Shown: piece after piece, positions 46,998 to 58,911 of the stretch
How positions within the stretch are numbered: position 1 is the stretch's first letter
Layout: each line of letters begins with the position of its first letter
Assembly (NCBI GenBank): GCA_036971615.1
Contig: JAYKKR010000012.1
Location: forward strand, 496,001-560,000
Reading direction: 5' to 3'
From: Amyloporia xantha
Lineage: Eukaryota > Basidiomycota > Agaricomycetes > Polyporales > Adustoporiaceae
Length of the DNA: 64,000 nt
Program-made: the position numbers and the translations under genes
The notes under the pieces: model-generated
What the model was told of the DNA's origin: nothing
The model's input: only the letters and a program-made list of their open reading frames with translations
Database searches by the model: none

Positions 46998-47620
46998 GGT
47001 GAGGAACGAATATGAGTATAGCTATGATGAAACAGGCAGTAGATTGAGCTACAGAACAAGTAGGGCCCGGTGTTCGAGTTGGGAAGATCCGCTAGTGACT
47101 GAGCAAGCATTGTAGCTAAGCGAAAGATACTTATACTTGTCCTCCGACAGGGATCACGTATCCCTTCGTTGTGCCCCTGGTGAGGCACAGCATTGACTGC
47201 TGTCAAAGACGTCGTAAGTAAAATTCTGTATACTTGGAGCCCTCAAGCTAGCTTCCGAGACAAGCATGTCCTCTGTGCGGTGCATTTCGCTCAAGGGGAT
47301 ACGTTCACAAGGATGTGCATACGCGGAAGCAAGCGTTACTATAACACCTGCCATTTTGGCCCCCACGGAGAAAGCCGCTGCCTGCCAAATGTGGGCTAAC
47401 CTGTGTTCACGCGTTCTCCCAAGTGGCACCCACAACAGGCAGACCGACGCTTTCTCAATCGGCGATCGCGAGCGTCAGCACGCCGACATGGCCGCCGCGC
47501 TGCTCCACTCTGACGCAGCTGTTCGTCGCGCCGCCGTTGCTCATGCCAGGTCGTGTCGTGCGTCGGGCTGGCTGAAAGAGGCTACGAGTGTGCACTTGAG
47601 AAATACGAGAGATACGTGCG
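46998..47620. other. Upstream flank of the secreted-protein gene
   Basis: Contains the presumed promoter of the minus-strand secreted-protein gene. A plus-strand frame of 122 codons at 47,266-47,634 is unrecognised, and I do not support it as a gene. Confidence 0.4.
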
Positions 47621-47775
47621 TTTTTGGGTCATAGAGAACACTGGGTGAGTTTTTGGGTCATAGAGAACACTGGTGCGTTTTTGCGACATAGGGAACACTG
47701 GGTGAGTTTCTGGGACATAGAGAACACTGGGTCTTGGGACATAGAGACCTCTAGGCTCTGGGTGAGTTTTCACGA
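47621..47775 (+). repeat. Minisatellite, about 30-nt unit, five imperfect copies
   Basis: A unit reading roughly (G)GACATAGAGAACACTGGGTG then AGTTTTTGGGT-like sequence recurs about five times with small changes. It runs into a short CTA trinucleotide run near 47,800. The repeat is copied at about 58,912-59,066. Confidence 0.8.
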
Positions 47776-48199
47776 CTACACCGCTCGCCTCCTCAGACTA
47801 CTACTACTACTACACACAGTACGCCCGCCAGAGTCGTTTTATGCTACTCACTCCGACCTCCCTCAATCCGCGCCCTCGCCCGTCCTTCCCCCCTCTGTGC
47901 GCATTCAGCACGTACGCACCGTCCGACGCCTTCCTACCTCTACCCGCCAACTGCCCGCGCCCAACGAACGACGATTCCCCCTCGCAAGACGTCCGGTACA
48001 GAACAAACTCTCCGTCCAGCAGCTCGGCCTGTCCACTCCCCGAGCCGTCCCCCCTGCAAGACCGTCCATACATGGAGGAGCAGGCCTTTTTATAACGTCT
48101 GGTACGCTCTGCAACTCGTCGATCCCCACTCTTCGCGCTAATCCCCCTCCGTGAATTCCTCAATTCTGCTCCCGCGCCGTTCAGAGCGTATCGCGCGCG

Positions 48200-50230
48200 C
48201 TCCCGGTAGACAGCCCAGGGGCGGCTGTGGACCGTCCAAAGTCTTGACACCCCCCGCTAGCAAACAGCCGGACGACGAACCTGCAAATTCCGTCCGGCGC
48301 GCTTCATACACGCATGGGGGCGATACAACACCGGCGCGGAAAGATGCACAAGACGCGCCGAGAACGTCTCGTCCGTCCTCTCGCCCCATGATGCCCCTCG
48401 CGCTCGCTGACAGCCCGTCCAGTAGACCTCACCCACATCCGTCTCCAGTCCGTCCGGACCGCGCGAGCGATGACGGTAGGCGTCGAAGCGACTCCCCGGA
48501 CGGACAAAACGTTCCAATTCTTCAAATCGGCCCACAAGACGAGCAGGGACCATCCACCGTGGACGCGCATAGATGCACGCGATGCGCGGAGAGCGTCCGG
48601 TAACCCCTCCACGCTGTCCATGAGATTCGAGCTCGCTGAAGAGGCCTTGTCGCCAAAGATACCAGACTCGACCGCCAGCCGTGCAGACGACTCCCAGCGC
48701 ACCCAGAATAGACGACCGACGACGCTACCCCCAGTCCCAAGTCCTCGGATAGAAGCCCCATCGCGCGGAAGGTACAAGACCTGAGCCCCAGCTGTTCGGA
48801 TGATGCACGTGCCGCTGGACGATCAAATCTTCAAATGCCGTCCGTACGGCCTGCGAGATGAATGAGAGCCGTCCAATGTAGACGCGGATGGATGCGCGCG
48901 ATGCGCTGACAGCATCTCGTGAGTCCTGCGCGCTGTCCGCGCCGTTTGCGCTTGCTGACACCCGTCAAGTACACATTTTCGACAGCACCAGCGTCCGTCT
49001 TCAGCCGTTCGGACGCTGCGCTGTGCACCCAGAATACACGCGCGATGTCCGTACACTCTGAATGGAGTCCTTGGAACAGGGCACTGATCCCCGCTGACAC
49101 TGAATCGCCGGATGACGAAATTTTCGAATCTCGTCCAAACGGCCTGCGAGACAAGTGCGAGCCGTCCAACGTCCACTAGAATGCACGTGCACCGTGTCGA
49201 GAGCGTCCGGTGAGTCCCCCACCTCGTACACGCCGTTTTCGCTCACTGGGATCTCGTCCGGTAGCCCTTGGGGAAATCACGAGACTCCAGCGCCGGCCGT
49301 CCGGACCATGCGAAGCGCGCCCAGAATAGCCAGACGACCAAGGTATTCGTCGTCCGAAGCTCTCGGATCAAGGCCACGTCCTCCCAGAGCCTTCGCCGTC
49401 GGCCGCCCCGACATACGACAGAATCGCAGACAACGACCGGGGGGCGGGCGCCCTGCACGAGGGATGCCTGCAGCACTCTCAAAGAGACCATACGAGCACC
49501 CCCAGCCCTCAGACAAGGCCCCCGCTGTGGGCTCGATGTTGCCGTGACCCATCTCGCCGGACGGCGAAATATCAAATTTCGAGCGCAGGCCACGCGGGGG
49601 CGCCAGGCCGCGGTCAGAGCAGGCGCGAAAGCGTCCTACGCGAGTCGTCCGGCCTCTGAACAACGTCCCCCCGCTCGGGCGTGCATATGCGACTCGGTTG
49701 TGGCACCCGATCGCGGGAGTTCGACGATCACGACAAACGGGAGCTGGGGGAGTGACGCGCCCCATCAGATACGGACGGAATGGCTGAGCGAAGCGTGGTA
49801 CGTACCCTCCGACAGTCTGCGAATGCCGGCCCCACCCTCCAGACGCTGATGTCCCCCTGCTCAGCCGTCTCTCGTACGAAATCGCGCAGACTGGCGCAGC
49901 GCGCCGCTGATGGCGAGGACACAGGGGCAGGGACATGAGGTACGTCCGTCGTTACTGTGATGGCACCTCCGGACGCTGACGTTCTGCGCCCGCTCGATCG
50001 TCCGGAAGCGAATCCCGCCGAATCGAGCGCGGACCATCAGAGATGAACGCTGGACGGCCTGCGTCACGGTGCTGTCTGGAACGAAGGTACATGCCACTTC
50101 ATATATTCGATGCCCATTGCTGACGGCGGCGAGACAGGGCAGGGGCATGAGACGTCCGGAAGCGAACCTGATGGTTTCGAGCGCAGACCGTCAGCGTTGA
50201 GCAACGGACAGATCATGCGCCGTCAGGAGC
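48200..50230 (+). repeat. GC-rich array of diverged repeats of about 200-450 bp
   Basis: A recurring module contains a GACGAxCAAATCTTCAAAT-like start, CGTCC..ACGGCCTGCGAGA, a GATGCACGCGATGCGC-like block, GCTCGCTGACA and CGCCCAGAATAGAC. I place starts near 48,270, 48,508, 48,820, 49,113 and 49,560, with weaker ones near 49,985 and 50,155. CGTCCGG occurs many times. High GC makes frames long on both strands, but none is consistent between modules, so I regard it as non-coding repeat. It is copied at about 59,490-61,520. Confidence 0.6.
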
Positions 50231-51689
50231 GAAAAGCGTATCCTCACGTATGTTCGACATCGCTCCGAGTCTCGCCACAGCTCCCTGATGCTGACAGCAG
50301 CCCCAGCAAATCTGCAAGTTTCAATCAGGCTCGCGCTCGTTTCGGGCGATGCAAGGTATGTGTTCTTACCAGTAATGTATCGTCTCCCAACGATGGGCCG
50401 ACAACCAGTGTGTTTGACTTGAATGTTCAGGTTAGTATACAAGTGCGGTGGGTCAATTGTTGACAACAGGGTGTGGTCAGGAGGTAGAGGGTAGATGTTG
50501 AGTGGAGGGCGAGGAGTGCTGCTGTTGATAGTTGTACTGACTCGGAATTGTCCGTAGATATTTGTCAAAATGAATTGAGCTTCGCAAGGTAAGTGTTTCA
50601 TCTGCATCATTATTGGCCGATGTTAGGAATTCTGATTGTTATTGATCGGTGCTCATCACGCCTTACTGAAATTTGCTTTATGTCAGAATGGCAAAGAAAT
50701 TTGGTTTACAAAATTGAAATCTCATTTCATTTTCTGAGTGTAGTCCCATAAGACCTGAGAGACTGGATCCCAAAAGGACGTCAATTCCATTCAAGTCCCC
50801 GTTGAGTGCCAAGCCACACCGAGATGTCGGGTAGCAATCTGTATGTAAATGTTTGGTTCTGTTTTGATGATGATCAGAACACTCTGTTGCCATTTTGTGA
50901 TAGGTAGTGGCATGCCGTTGATTGGATTTCACAGCTGTGGTGCAGCGTAGCTACAAGCTACCATGTATGTCAGTAGCCGTTGTCAGGGGTAGTAGTACTT
51001 GTCATTGTATTATGGAGGATAGCCTCTACCATACTATAGTGAACTACATACCTACAAGATCATGAGCTGATGTATGAGCTTTGTCTTTGAAAGCTGAGAC
51101 ATCCCGCAGTATTCCAAATCTCGACCGACCAGGATCCCTGATCCCTGTACAGACATTTGCGGGAAGCGTGCGTATAGAATGTCCGAAGAATTAAGCTTGC
51201 TCGCGATTGGTTCGATAACGGAACGGGCCGAGATCATGTGCTCCGGGGAGGTAGCGACGTGACGTGAACGCGTCGAAAATACGCGTCAGAGTGCGATCAG
51301 ATCTCGGTTTTACGCTATCCACAGCTCGGACCGTAGCTTCGCATCCGGTAAGTCCTCTACCGGACGGCGGTTATACGACGAAGCTCGAATAGACTGTACA
51401 GTCACAACAATACCTCCGTAACTTGAGGTGCGAATACAATCCGGCTTGTTTCACTAACAGCTGAACCAGAATCACACATTGAAAGTTCTACTCCTGTGCG
51501 TGTTCGTAGACTGAGCATCCACCTCAAAAGAACGGATCTCCTTCATGTCTCCGCGGTATGCAAGAACTTAGAATCCTATGCACGTGAATTATCTGAAACA
51601 AGGATGTTTGCAGCGGTTGCGGGGCTTTCACTGCTAATCCCTCCTTCCGTCCATTCCGTGTGATTCAACTCTTCCGACCGTGTCTACGC
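50231..51689. other. Intergenic
   Basis: Lower-GC sequence without a supported gene; a 61-codon minus frame (51,052-51,237) is unrecognised. Confidence 0.4.
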
Positions 51690-53440
51690 TACAAAGAGTT
51701 CCGACGAATGATGCTGTCGCTCAATCAGCGCGCGTGTACTGTACGCGGCTTGGCATCATTATGCAATTCCGAACGTCTGAACGTTGGAAGCTGTTCTACA
51801 TTCCACCGAGTGAGTTTCAGTACGACACCAGTATTCATGCCATCTATGGAACAAGCTGCAAGCATCCAACATTGTCTTGAGCATCTCTTGCTCGAGATTA
51901 TTTACCTGTTACAAAGAATCTATCTACTTATCATAATGCTCCTGACAGACGACGACCAGTGGACGTTGCAAGACGTTCATATCACGGAGAGCCATTCAGA
52001 GCCCGGTGGCTGTGCCAAACAAGCAGTTGCGTCAGAAGTTCAGAGAGATTGACACCCGAGCACACGGGCGTCCGATCACTCTGAACTTCTACGACACATT
52101 TGCCTCTGTCCCGGGCAACAATGCATTCGTTCGTTCGCTACACGGTCGGTCTTCCCAGCCCGGTGAGTCATTCATGGCATAACGTTCATGCATCCCCAGA
52201 GAATGTGCATGGACGCGGGTCTCCCCAACACGACGCAGGACTCGTGATTACGGTGCGACGGTGCTGGGGATATGTATAAAGGGTGAGAATGGATGGCTCA
52301 TCGACCTCATCCTCATCCTTCTCTTCGCTCTCCTACTCTCACTCAATTCCCAGGCCGCTCTTGACCTCTGTCGAACGAAGGCTCGAACACGTCCTGTTCG
52401 ACGTTGCAGCTCGTGGTAGCTGTGCTTACCGCTTGGTAGAGCGTTGAGGTGAGTGTACCAGTCTTCACTTTTCTATGCTCCCGCTGAAGACGACGGCGCG
52501 CTGCTCGTCCTTCCAGTAAAGTCAACGCCGGACACTACTGCGCTTACCGGACGAATACGATGTCAATGCGTCCTTCACATCATCTCCAGACATGAAGGAT
52601 ATTGCTCTCCGCGTTTGGACGAATTCGTACAAGATTTTGCTGGTAGTGAGCTGTATCAGGTATGTGCGTCATCATTCTTGCCATCTAGATTCCGCTTAAC
52701 GGGTGATTGACTCTTGATAGGCGACGTCCGTCCTCTCGGCACCCTTGCGAGCGCGACACGTATCAATTCAACACCAACGGAACAACACCTGGTATGTGTT
52801 TTGACCTTCCCCGTCGCGCTTGAACACAGATGTTGGGATTGTTCTATACAGGTCCTAGATGTAAGTGCTACAGTTGTATTGGAATCCGTAAGAGCCGACC
52901 AGCAACATTCAGCATCCGTTTATCGAAGTGAAATTCAGCGTGGGTGCGCTGAGATTCTCAGTCTACGACCGATGAGGATGTACCTCGCGGTCAAGTTCAT
53001 ACGGCAACGCTCGCTGTGATTGATGCCGGCCAGAACCGTGACATGCGTTGACGTCTTTGGACGAATTCGTACCGGTGGCAACAAAGGTATGTCCTGTATT
53101 TACAGTCAATACATAGCGAAGCTGCTGACCAACGTCCCGTCCGGAAGATGACACCTACCAGCGCTGTCGAATCATCCGTTGGAATCTGTAAGAGCTGGCT
53201 AGTAGAACTCAGCCTCCGATCATCGAAGTGAAATTCGGCGCGGGTATGCTGAGATTCTCGGAATCTATGACCAATGACGACGCGCTCACCTTTGAACTTC
53301 GCCTTCAGGCTCCGAGTCATACGGCAATGCTCGCTGCGGTTGATTCCAGCCAAGATGCGTGTTGACGTGTTTGGACGAATTCGTACGTGCGACGACAAAG
53401 GTATGTCCTATATTTGCAATCAATACACAGCGAAGCGGCT
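51690..53440 (+). pseudogene. Decayed gene remnant with repeated exon-like modules
   Basis: Several plus-strand stretches have protein-like reading separated by plausible GT-AG introns, but they cannot be joined without frameshifts or stops: FRTSERWKLFYIPP joined to NDDQWTLQDVHITESHSEPG; VAVPNKQLRQKFREIDTRAH with PITLNFYDTFASVPGNNAF; SVERRLEHVLFDVAARGSCA; YDVNASFTSSPDMKDIALR with VWTNSY. The module ending in the DNA GTTTGGACGAATTCGTAC recurs three times (near 52,611, 53,053 and 53,367), the last two units being about 310 bp apart and sharing GAAGTGAAATTC and CTGAGATTCTC. I do not recognise the parent family. The part up to 52,707 is repeated at 62,984-64,000. Confidence 0.45.
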
Positions 53441-54154
53441 CGCTAACGTCCTGTCCAAAAGCCGGTGCCTATCAGCGCCGTCGAAGCACGCTCCGTGGCC
53501 TGGCCGGCAGTGCAGCTTATCTGGATAGGTATGATCTTGTTACTCACTTCCTCGTCCTTTTGAAAGTTCAACATTTGCACAGACCCATGTATTCTTCCTG
53601 TAGCACAACCTCCTCAATCGGCTGGCTCCCCGCTATGTCTGCCGAGCACTAGGTACAGTCATTCTCACTTTGCAAGACACTACTGAGTTGAATAAAACAG
53701 ATATATTTGTCAAACGATGCCGTATGTACAAGATAACGGCGCCTGCACGGCGTAAGCTGTCTAGACTGCGTCCTACAGTGGACGTTCGGATGCGAACAGG
53801 GAACACGCCGGCGTCCGTCCATGCCAGCGAAGACGCGTAGGGCATTCAATGGACGGACAAAGCGTTCCTGCTCCCGCCCACCCAGAAACGTCATGCGCGC
53901 AACTCGAATCGCGCGGCGTTTGAGACTGGCGGGGAGACAAGCCTTCGTATGTGGATAGACAGTGAGGTGTCGATGGATGGACGCTGGGTGAAAGGACCGC
54001 CCTGTAGATAGTATGTAAGTAGTAGTTTGCGTTTTAGACGCACCAGGCTGAGCGAGGGAGCACGCGTCGATCGCCTACTCGGTCATGATCACTGTGCTCG
54101 GGTCGCTGCTGGGCTTGACGGTGAAAAACGAGAGCGACGCCGAGGACGACAGAC
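53441..54154. other. Intergenic, GC-rich
   Basis: No gene seen. Around 53,750-53,900 the sequence shares words with the GC-rich array (for example ATGGACGGACAAAGCGTTCC). Confidence 0.4.
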
Positions 54155-54526
54155 TCACAGCGGAGGCCTCGTGCAGGGTCTCCCGCTGCTGAGTCGAGTG
54201 ATCGGACGGCGAGGGTCCATCTCTACGAGATGCGCGGCATGCGGGTATTGCTTCGCTCCGTCGTACTTGTGCACGGGCGCACTCTGTGTGTTGTCAGCGC
54301 GAGACGAGAGGATGGTGGAGTGGGAGTGGACGGCGTCGCGACGGGTGCTGAGATTCGGCCGAATGATTAGACGGGGGTGCTGGAACCAGAGCGCGCGATG
54401 ATACGTGGACAGCGTACATCGGCCGATATGCGAAGGCCCTGAGTAATAGTAGACCGGATGAGCACGTAGGATCGACCCCGCAGGCATCTTGAGCCTGCGC
54501 GAGAAGTCTTCTGCGTCAGCCTCCAT
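54155..54526 (-). CDS. Open reading frame of 123 codons, unknown
   Basis: A minus-strand frame begins MEADAEDFSRRLKMPAGSIL and includes HIGRCTLSTYHRALWFQHPR. It has an ATG, reasonable composition and no recognisable family. It may be real or chance in GC-rich DNA. Confidence 0.25.
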   Translation of the reverse strand: MEADAEDFSRRLKMPAGSILRAHPVYYYSGPSHIGRCTLSTYHRALWFQHPRLIIRPNLSTRRDAVHSHSTILSSRADNTQSAPVHKYDGAKQYPHAAHLVEMDPRRPITRLSSGRPCTRPPL

Positions 54527-54790
54527 CGCATATGGGAACCTCTAAGAGATGATGATGTTGGGGTTGGGAAGCGGCGGGGCGGGGCGTGCAGTCTTCGTGA
54601 CGAAGACGGACGAGACGGACGTGCAGACCCCCCACGCTACCGGACGCGCATGTCCTTCCGCACGAGTGCGCCGTGTACCCCAGGGGTGCGCGTGCTGTCC
54701 CAGTCGAGGGAATCCAATTACGACGAGACACGCAATGCCGCTGCCGTCGTCATCGGGGATGGTGTCTGTATGAGATTCTGAGATGCTCTG

Positions 54791-55003
54791 TTAATCCCCG
54801 GACGGGGGCACCTCCTGCGACTCCTGCAGCGCCCAGCAGATGCAGGCTAGGAGGCCGGCGCCGCACCCTGCAGACGAGCTGCGTCGGTGCAGCGGGGAGG
54901 TGCCTGATAAGAGAAACGCCTTGTTAGAAACGAGATATATATATGAGGACGACGTACCTGTGGCGGACTCCTCACAGAGCGCGGTACCCAGGCCTCCACT
55001 CAT
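54791..55003 (-). CDS. Possible short Cys-containing protein
   Basis: Two minus-strand exons (54,958-55,003 and 54,791-54,903) would join in frame to 52 residues: MSGGLGTALCEESATG, then TSPLHRRSSSAGCGAGLLAC with ICWALQESQEVPPSGD. The intron has a good GTACGT donor and CAG acceptor. A hydrophobic Cys-rich patch (CGAGLLACICWAL) suggests membrane association. It could also be the 3' part of a lost longer gene. Confidence 0.3.
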   Translation of the reverse strand: MSGGLGTALCEESATGTSSSYIYLVSNKAFLLSGTSPLHRRSSSAGCGAGLLACICWALQESQEVPPSGD

Positions 55004-55170
55004 CGCTATGTGCCCATCCCCGCCCCGCCTCCGTCAGCATCTGCATCTGATACCCAAGCGAATTGACGACCGTCTCCGTCTCGACATCAACAGCTTCGTT
55101 CGCCCTCCGCACGCCAGACTCACCAAGCTCCCCTTCATCTCGCTCGCACCCTCCGCAGGCTTCTCCACAA

Positions 55171-56663
55171 TCACGTCCATCTCGAACTCCTGATCCGAAT
55201 CAGACGCCACGATCGTCTCGTCGTCGCACACCTCCCGCTCCCGCCTCCTCGCGCCCAGCCCCCACCCCATAGCGACGCTGCGCGTCGTGGACGCGCTGTC
55301 CCCTCCGTGCCATACACGTGGTGCATCCGCTCGACCCGCTCGACCGCCTGCTCGCGCGCCGCGGTCAGATGCGCGTGCCGCCAGGTGAGGAACCACCCGT
55401 AGACCTGCCTGCCCGGCGGGTGGTTGAATATGCGCCACAGCGCGGTGTTGCCCGACGACAGACTCGAGAAGCTCGGGCGGCGCTGGGGGCGCTCGCGGTC
55501 GGGGCTCGGAGAGACGCGCTGCTTCTTCGCTACGAACGCGCCGGTGACGCCCTTCCACAGCGTCTCGGCCCGCTCGCGCTGCAGCCGCCGTTTCGCTATG
55601 CGGAGGCTACGCTTCATCTTGCGCTTCTCCTCGCGCTGGAGCAGCTCGTCTACTTCCCCCACACCCATCCCTGCGCCCACCCACCACCACCACCCGAGGA
55701 AGCTCTGCCATAGGATGATCGCCCACATGAGATGGGGCATCCACGTGTACTGGTCCTTCGTGGGCACGTAGACGAGCGCGATGGTGGACGACATCGGTGC
55801 CAGCGTCAGCGCCCCGATCCCAAACGCTGCTGTGCCGCCGTCCATGCGCCACGCGCTCTTCCTGTTTACCAGAAGGCCCCACAGGAAGAGCGACAAGGTG
55901 AACAGGAGCGAGAGCGCTGCGTTGCAGATGTTTTGCACTGCGCTGATCGCGTTCAGCATGTTGTCGTCCTGGCGCACGCGGAGCATCTGCATCACCGCAG
56001 ATATCACCGCAAGCGGCCCTAAAAGGGCGTAGATGAGCCTGCGCTCCAGTTTTGACGGAAATAGCAACGTGAGGAACTGGATGTGAGTGATCTGCCCGAC
56101 GTGTTAATTTAGCACGACAGATTCCCAGACCGCTCGAACACACACCTGTATAAGTCCCGCCGTGGTTGCTGTCATCAGCAGCCATGCAGCCAGGTCGGCG
56201 GTCGGCCAGTGCGTGTTGACGCTTGGGGGTATGTCGACCGCGAGGTAGTTCAACATGTACGGCCATGTCCGACTCTCCTGTGTGACCGTCGACAGCACGA
56301 TGTACAGGGTGACGAGGGAGGTCACCAGGAGGGTGATGACCGCAGAGACTTGGAGCACGAAGTTGACCGGCGCCAGTGGCCAGTGGTACTGTGCAGTGAA
56401 CAGCAGCTGAAATAGCAGAACCGATGACAAGGTCAACACGATTCCCTCTAGCAGCACTTGTACAGGAAGCGATCGCGCAAATGGCGGGCGAAGCTGCAAG
56501 ATAGGATCATATGGAAATCTGCACAAAGGTAAGACGCGCGAGACGAGGATCGTTCGGTCACTCACCCAGTGTCGGTGTAGTTCAGGTACGTGGTGTAGTC
56601 TACGGCGGACACACATGAAATCGTATACAAGAGCAGCAGAAACAGCAGCAGTCGTCGATACAT
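55171..56663 (-). pseudogene. Multi-TM protein, copy C (repeat unit 2), frameshifted and chimeric
   Basis: The copy corresponds to the gene at 43,653-45,378, with exons 56,566-56,663, 56,146-56,518 and an exon starting at 56,091. The signal peptide (MYRRLLLFLLLLYTISCV) and the whole TM core are intact. At about 55,308 one nucleotide is missing relative to copy B (CCCCATCC against CCCCTCC), so translation leaves frame after YGTEG and stops at 55,171. The original frame then continues to VEKPAEGASEMKG and runs into sequence related to copy A; the conserved C-terminal TSMWWWGPL peptide is absent. A truncated membrane protein could still be made. Confidence 0.8.
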
Positions 56664-57672
56664 TTGCAGTTATGGGGATTAGAGGCTCTGCAAGGAGGCG
56701 AACGAGGTGAAGACCCTTGCCGCTCGTGTTCGGCGAGTGCCAGGCCTAATTATATCGACCAACGCGTGGTCGCAACAGGTGATGTTGATATCTTCTAAAC
56801 TGTCGACCACGATGCATGAGGACACAGATTTGGAGGATCTGTTCTGTGCAACAGAGCAAGCAAACTGCAGACTTTCTTGCACTAGTGGTGGTAATAGACC
56901 AAACTACAGCGCGGCCTGACTTTTCTTCATTCCACACTGATCACGTGATTATCACACAGCTCTGAATTAACATTGTTGAAACCATCGCAAAAACGTTGGA
57001 GGATTGAAGCTAAACATGATATTGCGAGGGACTGCGCAGCTTTCCTCTCGTAGAAAACAGGGAGAACGGTAACAAGGTAGCTGTGCACTATGATGAAGAC
57101 GACTATATTTGAACTCGATGACATAGGTAAGCTAAAGATACAACAGAAGAAATACACGACTGTAGCCAGTGTAGAATACACGTGGCTAATAACCACAGAC
57201 GATACAGTAGGATTCTAGGGCGACACCGAGACCGATCCAAGACCGCTCAGAAAGAACGACAACGGGCTAAATATACCCTCCGTAACTACGCGGAGTAATT
57301 GCCTGCGCACCTGTGCGGCAGACCAACCGAGGGAACAGTAAGCCGTGGGATGAGCGAAATGGAGGACTCGTAAGGAAAGTGGAGTGGTGGAGAGCGATCA
57401 AATAGCAGATAACAAATAACTAAGAGCAGTGCAGTGTTCAAGCAACGAGGAGCAATCGACAGTAACGAGCAGGAGTCAAAACACACCGAATCTGAAAGAG
57501 TGTTGTGAAGGAGATGCTCCGAGTGCGTTCGAAACACTCGGAGGGTCCAACTTTAGGCTGTCCAAAAAAGGTAGAGGTAGAGTAGAGGGGCTGCCAGTGT
57601 TTCCGTGGGACTGAGGTGACCTCAGCGCAGTATGACCGGAATTTTGCGATGGTGACTATATCAGTGGATCAT
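56664..57672. other. Intergenic, repeat unit 2
   Basis: Counterpart of 45,379-46,381, diverged on its left half and nearly identical on its right half. Carries the same 9-bp hairpin at about 57,517-57,543. No gene seen. Confidence 0.5.
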
Positions 57673-58288
57673 TCATTTGCCACATCGACCTATATTGTTG
57701 GAAAAGAAGGTGAGCGATTGTAGCACAGAAAATATATCACCCACCACTAGATCTCGAACTTCGATCGCAACGAAATCCTCAGGTACCTCAGCCGCCTATT
57801 AAACATTGAATTTAATGAGGTAAGATTAAACGGACTTATGTTGACTCACTGAATCGGTAGAGGCGTCATCGGAAGATGCGCTGGTAAGCTCAGATATGAG
57901 ATCTAGCACGTCGGCGATAACACTGGCGACGGAGGATTCGGTCGACGACTCCGGATCCGCAGGCGGTATCACTGAAGGGCTTGTCGGTACAACAGAGGCT
58001 GCGGTAGCAACAGCAGTGGACGGAGAATTATCTGAGGACTACGAGTCGTGAGTAAAATAAGCTGTCCTGAATATGTACCCTCCACATACTGGCTCAGCAA
58101 AGAGGCATCCAAGCATTCGACAGTTCCGCCCCTCCAAATCTGGTGAAGCCACAGGAGCCGCATAGACCAGCGGAAGCGCTGTTGAAAATAATCAGCACCA
58201 AATAAATCCCGGAGACGTTGTTTTTCTTACCACCGACAAGGAGAGCGGAGATCGCGAAAGCGCGGGTCAGGAAGAAAGTAGCAACCAT
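57673..58288 (-). CDS. Small secreted protein with CRxxGC motif (repeat unit 2)
   Basis: Exons 58,231-58,288; 58,090-58,178; 57,850-58,038; 57,673-57,795 give 152 residues. It differs from the unit 1 gene by three substitutions: one synonymous (Thr codon) and two changing residues in the last exon (Ile to Phe in VPEDIVA, His to Asp in VRHLVV). Signal peptide, Cys motif (NCRMLGC) and splice sites are the same. Both copies look intact, so two nearly identical secreted proteins are expected from this locus. Confidence 0.65.
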
Positions 58289-58911
58289 GGTGAGGAACGA
58301 ATATGAGTATAGCTATGATGAAACAGGCAGTAGATTGAGCTACAGAACAAGTAGGGCCCGGTGTTCGAGTTGGGAAGATCCGCTAGTGACTGAGCAAGCA
58401 TTGTAGCTAAGCGAAAGATACTTATACTTGTCCTCCGACAGGGATCACGTATCCCTTCGTTGTGCCCCTGGTGAGGCACAGCATTGACTGCTGTCAAAGA
58501 CGTCGTAAGTAAAATTCTGTATACTTGGAGCCCTCAAGCTAGCTTCCGAGACAAGCATGTCCTCTGTGCGGTGCATTTCGCTCAAGGGGATACGTTCACA
58601 AGGATGTGCATACGCGGAAGCAAGCGTTACTATAACACCTGCCATTTTGGCCCCCACGGAGAAAGCCGCTGCCTGCCAAATGTGGGCTAACCTGTGTTCA
58701 CGCGTTCTCCCAAGTGGCACCCACAACAGGCAGACCGACGCTTTCTCAATCGGCGATCGCGAGCGTCAGCACGCCGACATGGCCGCCGCGCTGCTCCACT
58801 CTGACGCAGCTGTTCGTCGCGCCGCCGTTGCTCATGCCAGGTCGTGTCGTGCGTCGGGCTGGCTGAAAGAGGCTACGAGTGTGCACTTGAGAAATACGAG
58901 AGATACGTGCG

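Larger units (their letters stand above)
43830..52707 (+). repeat. Tandem segmental duplication, part of unit 1 seen twice
   Basis: This segment recurs in direct orientation at about 55,121-64,000, offset 11,290-11,294 nt. Unit 1 therefore spans about 43,830-55,120; its tail (52,708-55,120) is not seen again only because the window ends. From 43,830 to about 45,960 the two copies differ by many substitutions and small indels. From about 46,050 on they are nearly identical. Confidence 0.95.

Noticed and set aside
47624..48154. Plus-strand frame of 176 codons with repeated EHWVSFW
   Set aside because: The repeat is the minisatellite read in frame; there is no other sign of a gene, and the second half is pyrimidine-rich.
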